NCBI RefSeq assembly: GCF_037479095.1 | Contig: NZ_JBBGZW010000001.1 | Span: 3,596,001-3,660,000 of the forward strand | DNA from: Pantoea nemavictus | GTDB lineage: Bacteria; Pseudomonadota; Gammaproteobacteria; Enterobacterales; Enterobacteriaceae | DNA length: 64,000 nt | Direction: 5' to 3' | Part shown: positions 60,311 to 64,000 of the stretch, in pieces | How positions within the stretch are numbered: the stretch's first letter is position 1 | Layout of the letters: the number at the start of each line of letters is the position of its first letter | Notes under the pieces: model-generated | Database searches by the model: none | What the model was told of the DNA's origin: nothing | Seen by the model: the letters and a program-made list of their open reading frames with translations, nothing else | Made by a program: the position numbers and the translations under genes

Positions 60311-62056
60311 TCAGCTGTGGTTGAACCAGTTGAGCCAACGCAGTGGCCACGGACGCAGGCGTGCTTCCTGCTGATTCAACTGCGTAATACGTTCCTGAAT
60401 GGTGCTAAGCAGTGATTCGCCGCTTTCACTTTGCCAGGCAATCCCGGTCAGTAGCGGCAGCGCTTCATCTACACTCTCAATGGCCCAGAGATGGAATTGT
60501 CCGGCCTTCACCGCTTCCACCACTTCCTGATTCAGACTGAGATGGCGCGCATTACTGGCAGGGAAAATCACACCTTGCTTGCCGGTCAACTCACGGGAAT
60601 TACAGATGTGGAAGAAACCTTCAATTTTTTCATTCAGGCCACCGACCGGCTGCACGTTACCAAACTGATCGACTGAACCGGTTACCGCAATCTGTTGGTT
60701 AACCGGCTGGTTAGCCAACGCACTGATTAGCGCGCACAGTTCAGCCAGCGAGGCGCTGTCGCCATCCACTTCTGAATAGGATTGCTCAAACACCAGCGAG
60801 GCGGAGAAGGGCAGCTGCTGCTCCAGTTCCAGTTCAGCAATCAGGTAGGCCTGCATAATCATCATGCCTTTCGCATGAATATTGCCACCCAGTTCGGCTT
60901 TACGCTCCACGTCAGTGAACTCGCCATCGCCTGGATGGACCACACAGGTAATACGCGACGGTTCGCCCCACGGACGTGGATGGCCCGGAAACTCAACCAC
61001 GGAGAGGCCATTGATTTGCCCAACCACTTCGCCTTCCGTTTCAATCATGATCTGATTGAGCAGGATTTCATCACGCATGCGGTCGGCAAGGAAACCTTCA
61101 CGCCACTGGCGCGCTTCCAGCGCTTCTTTTAACGCTTCACCATTCAGGCTATCGCCATGCAGGGCGGTTTCCTGCAACTGGCGGCGCAGCCAGCGAGGGC
61201 ACAGTGGCAAGGTGTCCTGATCGCCCGTCATACGCGCCGCTTCCGTAATCAGTACTGGCCAGAAATCCGCTTCTGGCTGTGCTAAACCAGCCTGCTCGGC
61301 TTGAGTCAGCGTCCACTGGCACCATGACGTCATGTCATCTTCGTCCAGCACCTGCAGACTCTCTTCGAATTCGCTATACAGTGCCATCTCGTGGACTTCA
61401 ACATCCAGTTCCTGGAAGGCGGCCAGTGCATCACGATCGCCGCATAACACCAGGCGCAACTGCAGCGGAAGCGGTGGAATAGCCACCGGTAGCGGTTGAC
61501 GTTCATCCTGCGAATACCAGTCGAAGCGACCTTGTTCGATACACTTGCGCAGGCGCAACCAAAGCAGCGGTTGTGCCAGAAGGGTGTTCACAGCGAGGAT
61601 CAGCGTGCCGCCATTGGCGCGATGCAGCAAACCAGGTTCAGGTTGCACGCGATCTTTATATTGGCGGACACAACCAAAAAGTTGTTCATACTCAATCCAG
61701 TCGGCAAAATGTACACCGCCCTGGCTGGTGAACGGGCGATTGCTATCGCTCGGTGGCAGCAAACTTACGGTATCGCCCATTACATGGTAGTCACCGCCGT
61801 ATAGCGAAATCTCGTCTGGCTGGAAGCGTTGCGCAGCCTCGGCGATGCAGGCAAGGTAATCGCTGTTTTCCTGACTGCGCAGTAACAGCAGGGGAAAACC
61901 TAACGTTTGGTGATGTAAATGCGCCAGCGCATTCAGCAGACGCGGCTGAACCGCGGCAAGGCTATCGCAATCTTCCAGTGAGACATTTGAGAAAATGGAT
62001 TGGTAGCGGTCGCTATCCGGCTGCAGGGCTTGCCACGTAATTTGAGTGCTGGTCAA
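60311..62056 (-). CDS. lonH: Lon-like protease LonH (YcbZ)
   Basis: This putative ATP-independent Lon-family peptidase has 581 residues (E. coli YcbZ 586). The C-terminal Lon protease domain shows the catalytic Ser in EVDGDSASLAELCALISAL and the Lys in GGLNEKIEGFF. No intact Walker A motif is visible in the N-terminal part, as in E. coli YcbZ. The frame is open to 62173, but E. coli YcbZ begins at the point matching a TTG at 62056 (product (M)TSTQITWQALQPD); no in-frame ATG lies nearby and no strong ribosome site is seen, so the start is uncertain. It is divergent from matP. Confidence 0.9.
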   Translation of the reverse strand: MTSTQITWQALQPDSDRYQSIFSNVSLEDCDSLAAVQPRLLNALAHLHHQTLGFPLLLLRSQENSDYLACIAEAAQRFQPDEISLYGGDYHVMGDTVSLLPPSDSNRPFTSQGGVHFADWIEYEQLFGCVRQYKDRVQPEPGLLHRANGGTLILAVNTLLAQPLLWLRLRKCIEQGRFDWYSQDERQPLPVAIPPLPLQLRLVLCGDRDALAAFQELDVEVHEMALYSEFEESLQVLDEDDMTSWCQWTLTQAEQAGLAQPEADFWPVLITEAARMTGDQDTLPLCPRWLRRQLQETALHGDSLNGEALKEALEARQWREGFLADRMRDEILLNQIMIETEGEVVGQINGLSVVEFPGHPRPWGEPSRITCVVHPGDGEFTDVERKAELGGNIHAKGMMIMQAYLIAELELEQQLPFSASLVFEQSYSEVDGDSASLAELCALISALANQPVNQQIAVTGSVDQFGNVQPVGGLNEKIEGFFHICNSRELTGKQGVIFPASNARHLSLNQEVVEAVKAGQFHLWAIESVDEALPLLTGIAWQSESGESLLSTIQERITQLNQQEARLRPWPLRWLNWFNHS

Positions 62057-62226
62057 AATATTCGCATTAGTCTGTTTTAGGAAAAGCGCGATTATACAGG
62101 ATTCGACCCGGTTAATCACGGCGGAGTTCTGGCCCGAATTGTGACACCAGCAACATGTTTTTCCTTGCTGCATCCAGGAAAAAAGCTGTTATTCTTAGTT
62201 TGTTACGTGATCACGATGAGATTCCG

Positions 62227-62694
62227 ATGAAATACCAGCAACTCGAAAATCTTGAAAGTGGATGGAAGTGGAAATACCTGGTGAAAAAGCATCGGGAGGG
62301 TGAACAGATCACTCGTCATCTTGAGCTCAGTGCGGCGCACGCTGCGGTGGATGCGCTATTGTCGATGGAGAATAGTCCGGTTGATGTTAACGAGTGGATC
62401 GCGCAGCATATTCATCCCGATCTTGAGAATCGCCTAAAGCAGACGATACGTGCCCGCCGTAAACGACACTTTAATGCTGAGCATCAGCACACGCGCAAGA
62501 AATCGATCGATCTGGAATATTTGGTTTGGCAACGTCTGGCGGGATTAGCACAGCGTCGCAGCAGTACGTTGTCAGAAACCATTGTGCAGTTAATTGAAGA
62601 TGCAGAACGTAAAGAGAAGTACGCCAGCCAGATGTCCACTTTGAAGCAAGATCTGCAGGCAATTCTGGGAAAAGGCAGCTCGGACGGCGAGTAA
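62227..62694 (+). CDS. matP: Macrodomain Ter protein MatP
   Basis: MatP binds matS sites and organises the Ter macrodomain, delaying its segregation and excluding MukBEF in E. coli. From the ATG at 62227 it has 155 residues (E. coli 150), starting [20 protein letters not shown]. The ribbon-helix-helix DNA-binding part is in [22 protein letters not shown] (about 93-114) followed by a coiled-coil C terminus that tetramerises and contacts ZapB. An upstream in-frame ATG at 62155 adds unconserved residues. It ends at a bidirectional terminator shared with ompA. Confidence 0.97.
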   Translation: MKYQQLENLESGWKWKYLVKKHREGEQITRHLELSAAHAAVDALLSMENSPVDVNEWIAQHIHPDLENRLKQTIRARRKRHFNAEHQHTRKKSIDLEYLVWQRLAGLAQRRSSTLSETIVQLIEDAERKEKYASQMSTLKQDLQAILGKGSSDGE

Positions 62695-62725
62695 AACTTC
62701 TCGCTGCCACTGATTTTCAGCCATA

Positions 62726-62753
62726 AAAAAACCCCGCCGAAGCGGGGTTTTTT
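62726..62753. terminator. Bidirectional terminator between matP and ompA
   Basis: A 12-bp perfect stem aaaaaaccccgc (62726-62737) and gcggggtttttt (62742-62753) has a four-base loop and T-runs in both directions. It lies 31 bases after matP and 13 after ompA. Confidence 0.95.
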
Positions 62754-62766
62754 ATTGCGTGATAAC

Positions 62767-63840
62767 TTAAGCCTGTGGCTGAGTTACAACGTCTTTGATA
62801 CCTTTCACGTCGATTTCAACGCGACGGTCTGGCGCCAGGCAGTCGATCAGGGCATTACGGCCTTTCACGCTGTCACAGGTGTTGCCAGTAACTGGGTTAG
62901 ATTTGCCCATACCGCGTGCAGAGATCTTGTTGGACGGGATACCTTTAGATACGAGGTAATCGACAACAGACTGAGCGCGTTTCTCAGACAGTTTCTGGTT
63001 GTACTGCTCTGAACCGATGCGATCGGTGAAGCCCAGTACTACAACAGAACCGTCTTTCGGATCCATTGAGCTCAGCTGGCTGTACAGCTGATCCAGAGCC
63101 TGCTGACCTTCTGGCTTCAGAGTTGCCTTGTTGAAGGTGAACAGAACGTCAGACTTCAGGGTGAAACGCTTGGTTTCAACAACTGGAGCTGGAGCTGGAG
63201 CCGGAGCTACAACTGGTGCTGCATCTTCATCCTGACCGAAGCGGTAAGAAACGCCTACGCTCAGCATGCTGTTGTCTGGACGTGCACCAACGGTACCTGC
63301 GTCACCGATGTTGTTAACCCACTGATAGTCCAGGCGAGTCGCCCAGTTTTTGGTCAGTGCGTATTCAACACCAACAGCAGCCAGCGGAGAAACGCCGGTG
63401 TCGTGGTCGCTGATACGGTTGCCAGTACGGCTGTCGAACTGAGTAGAATCAGCACGCCATACCATACCACCCAGACGGGTGTAGACGTCGAGGTCGTCAG
63501 CAATTGGGTAGCTCAGTTTAGCGGCCAGCTGAACGCCTTGTGCTTTGAATGCGCCGTTTACTACGTCGCCTTTGTTAGGCATACGGCCTAACCAGTCATA
63601 ACCCAGCTCGAAGCCCAGGTACGGGTTAGCCTGATAACCCATGAACGCACCAGCACCCAGCTGAGATTCGTGAGTTGGACCGTCGTTGTTCACGTAATTG
63701 TTACCGTAGTAACCAGTATCGTGATACTGAGACCAGCCCAGTTTAGCACCGGTATACCAGGTGTTATCTTTAGGTGCGGCCTGCGCTACGGTAGCGAAGC
63801 CAGCCAGTGCCACTGCAATTGCGATAGCTGTCTTTTTCAT
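62767..63840 (-). CDS. ompA: Outer membrane protein A
   Basis: OmpA is an abundant eight-strand outer-membrane barrel with a periplasmic domain that binds peptidoglycan. It has 357 residues (E. coli 346). The signal peptide [21 protein letters not shown] precedes [20 protein letters not shown]. The barrel runs to about residue 198. A Pro/Ala hinge ([11 protein letters not shown]) follows, then the OmpA-like C domain with [20 protein letters not shown]. Two cysteines in [18 protein letters not shown] form the usual disulfide. The ribosome site and spacer (aacgaggcgcaaaaATG) match E. coli ompA almost exactly. Confidence 0.98.
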   Translation of the reverse strand: MKKTAIAIAVALAGFATVAQAAPKDNTWYTGAKLGWSQYHDTGYYGNNYVNNDGPTHESQLGAGAFMGYQANPYLGFELGYDWLGRMPNKGDVVNGAFKAQGVQLAAKLSYPIADDLDVYTRLGGMVWRADSTQFDSRTGNRISDHDTGVSPLAAVGVEYALTKNWATRLDYQWVNNIGDAGTVGARPDNSMLSVGVSYRFGQDEDAAPVVAPAPAPAPVVETKRFTLKSDVLFTFNKATLKPEGQQALDQLYSQLSSMDPKDGSVVVLGFTDRIGSEQYNQKLSEKRAQSVVDYLVSKGIPSNKISARGMGKSNPVTGNTCDSVKGRNALIDCLAPDRRVEIDVKGIKDVVTQPQA

Positions 63841-64000
63841 TTTTGCGCCTCGTTATCATCCAAATAGGCAATGAGCAAAAAGGTTGCTCTTTGTGTTAAT
63901 CCTTCGCCGGGTCTAAACGCTCGCTTTTGACTCTACCGAAAAAACGGAGGTTATTGAGCACCCTGGCGAGCTAAAGTCTACAACGAGATTGGAAACTTAC
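63841..64000 (-). promoter_or_regulatory. ompA leader and promoter (partial)
   Basis: By comparison with the known E. coli ompA start, transcription should begin near 63967 (gccaggg on the minus strand), leaving a leader of about 127 bases. A -10 box TAGACT lies at 63980-63975. The 5' end of the leader can fold into a stem and the region just before the ATG is the MicA-pairing site in E. coli; both roles are inferred. The -35 box should lie within the last 20 bases of the window. Confidence 0.65.

Noticed and set aside
1..64000. matS sites for MatP
   Set aside because: I looked at gtgac occurrences by eye and none continued into the full gtgacrnygtcac form; the scan was not exhaustive.
1..64000. 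CRISPR array, tRNA or rRNA genes, IS transposases
   Set aside because: No regularly spaced repeats, tRNA-like cloverleaf, rRNA sequence or transposase frame was recognised.

Overview
The window is a stretch of enterobacterial chromosome. Its gene order follows the Escherichia coli pflA-to-ompA segment almost gene for gene (pflA-pflB-focA-ycaO, serC-aroA-cmk-rpsA-ihfB, ycaI-msbA-lpxK-ycaQ-ycaR-kdsB, cmoM-mukFEB, ldtD-mepK-gloC, aspC-ompF-asnS-pncB-pepN, ssuEADCB, pyrD-zapC-ycbX-rlmKL-uup-pqiABC-rmf-fabA-lonH-matP-ompA). The proteins are clearly orthologous to those of E. coli but diverged. The genes ycaP and ycaL, and the fimbrial genes that E. coli carries before pyrD, are absent. This fits a member of the Enterobacterales outside the Escherichia/Salmonella group, most likely Erwiniaceae (Pantoea/Erwinia-like). 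The family placement is inferred from memory of protein similarity and from an intergenic repeat; it was not tested by a search.

Positions 1-5662 (mostly minus strand) hold anaerobic pyruvate/formate metabolism: the 5' part of pflA, then pflB and focA, with ycaO upstream. Positions 5973-11474 (plus strand) hold serine/PLP and chorismate synthesis (serC-aroA), CMP kinase, ribosomal protein S1 and IHF-beta. Positions 11680-18978 hold the ComEC-like ycaI, lipid A flippase msbA, lipid A kinase lpxK, the glycosylase ycaQ, ycaR and kdsB, which is largely lipopolysaccharide supply. Positions 19089-28157 hold ycbJ, elyC (opposite strand) and the tightly overlapping cmoM-mukF-mukE-mukB operon for tRNA modification and chromosome condensation. 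Positions 28314-31551 hold two peptidoglycan enzymes (ldtD, mepK) and glyoxalase gloC. Positions 31696-37253 (minus strand) hold aspC, the porin ompF, asnS and pncB. pepN is on plus at 37507-40122.

Positions 40202-44468 (minus strand) are the complete ssuEADCB operon for alkanesulfonate sulfur. Next comes the one accessory island. A gene-poor, AT-rich 748-base gap is followed by three plus-strand genes: an unrecognised 277-residue protein, a Wzx-type flippase and a family-2 glycosyltransferase (45217-48670). They look like a small surface-glycan module inserted before pyrD, and they are the least ordinary part of the window.

The remainder (48790-64000) returns to conserved order. It carries pyrimidine synthesis, cell division (zapC), 23S rRNA methylation (rlmKL), the ABCF protein uup, the PqiABC envelope lipid-transport complex, ribosome hibernation factor rmf (too short for ordinary ORF lists), unsaturated fatty-acid synthesis (fabA), a Lon-like protease, the Ter-macrodomain protein matP and ompA. 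Several genes use non-ATG starts (focA GTG, pqiB TTG, pqiC GTG, lonH probably TTG). Rho-independent terminators or strong hairpins separate most transcription units. Several long palindromic intergenic repeats are present, including one that resembles a dispersed repeat of Serratia/Yersinia-type genomes.
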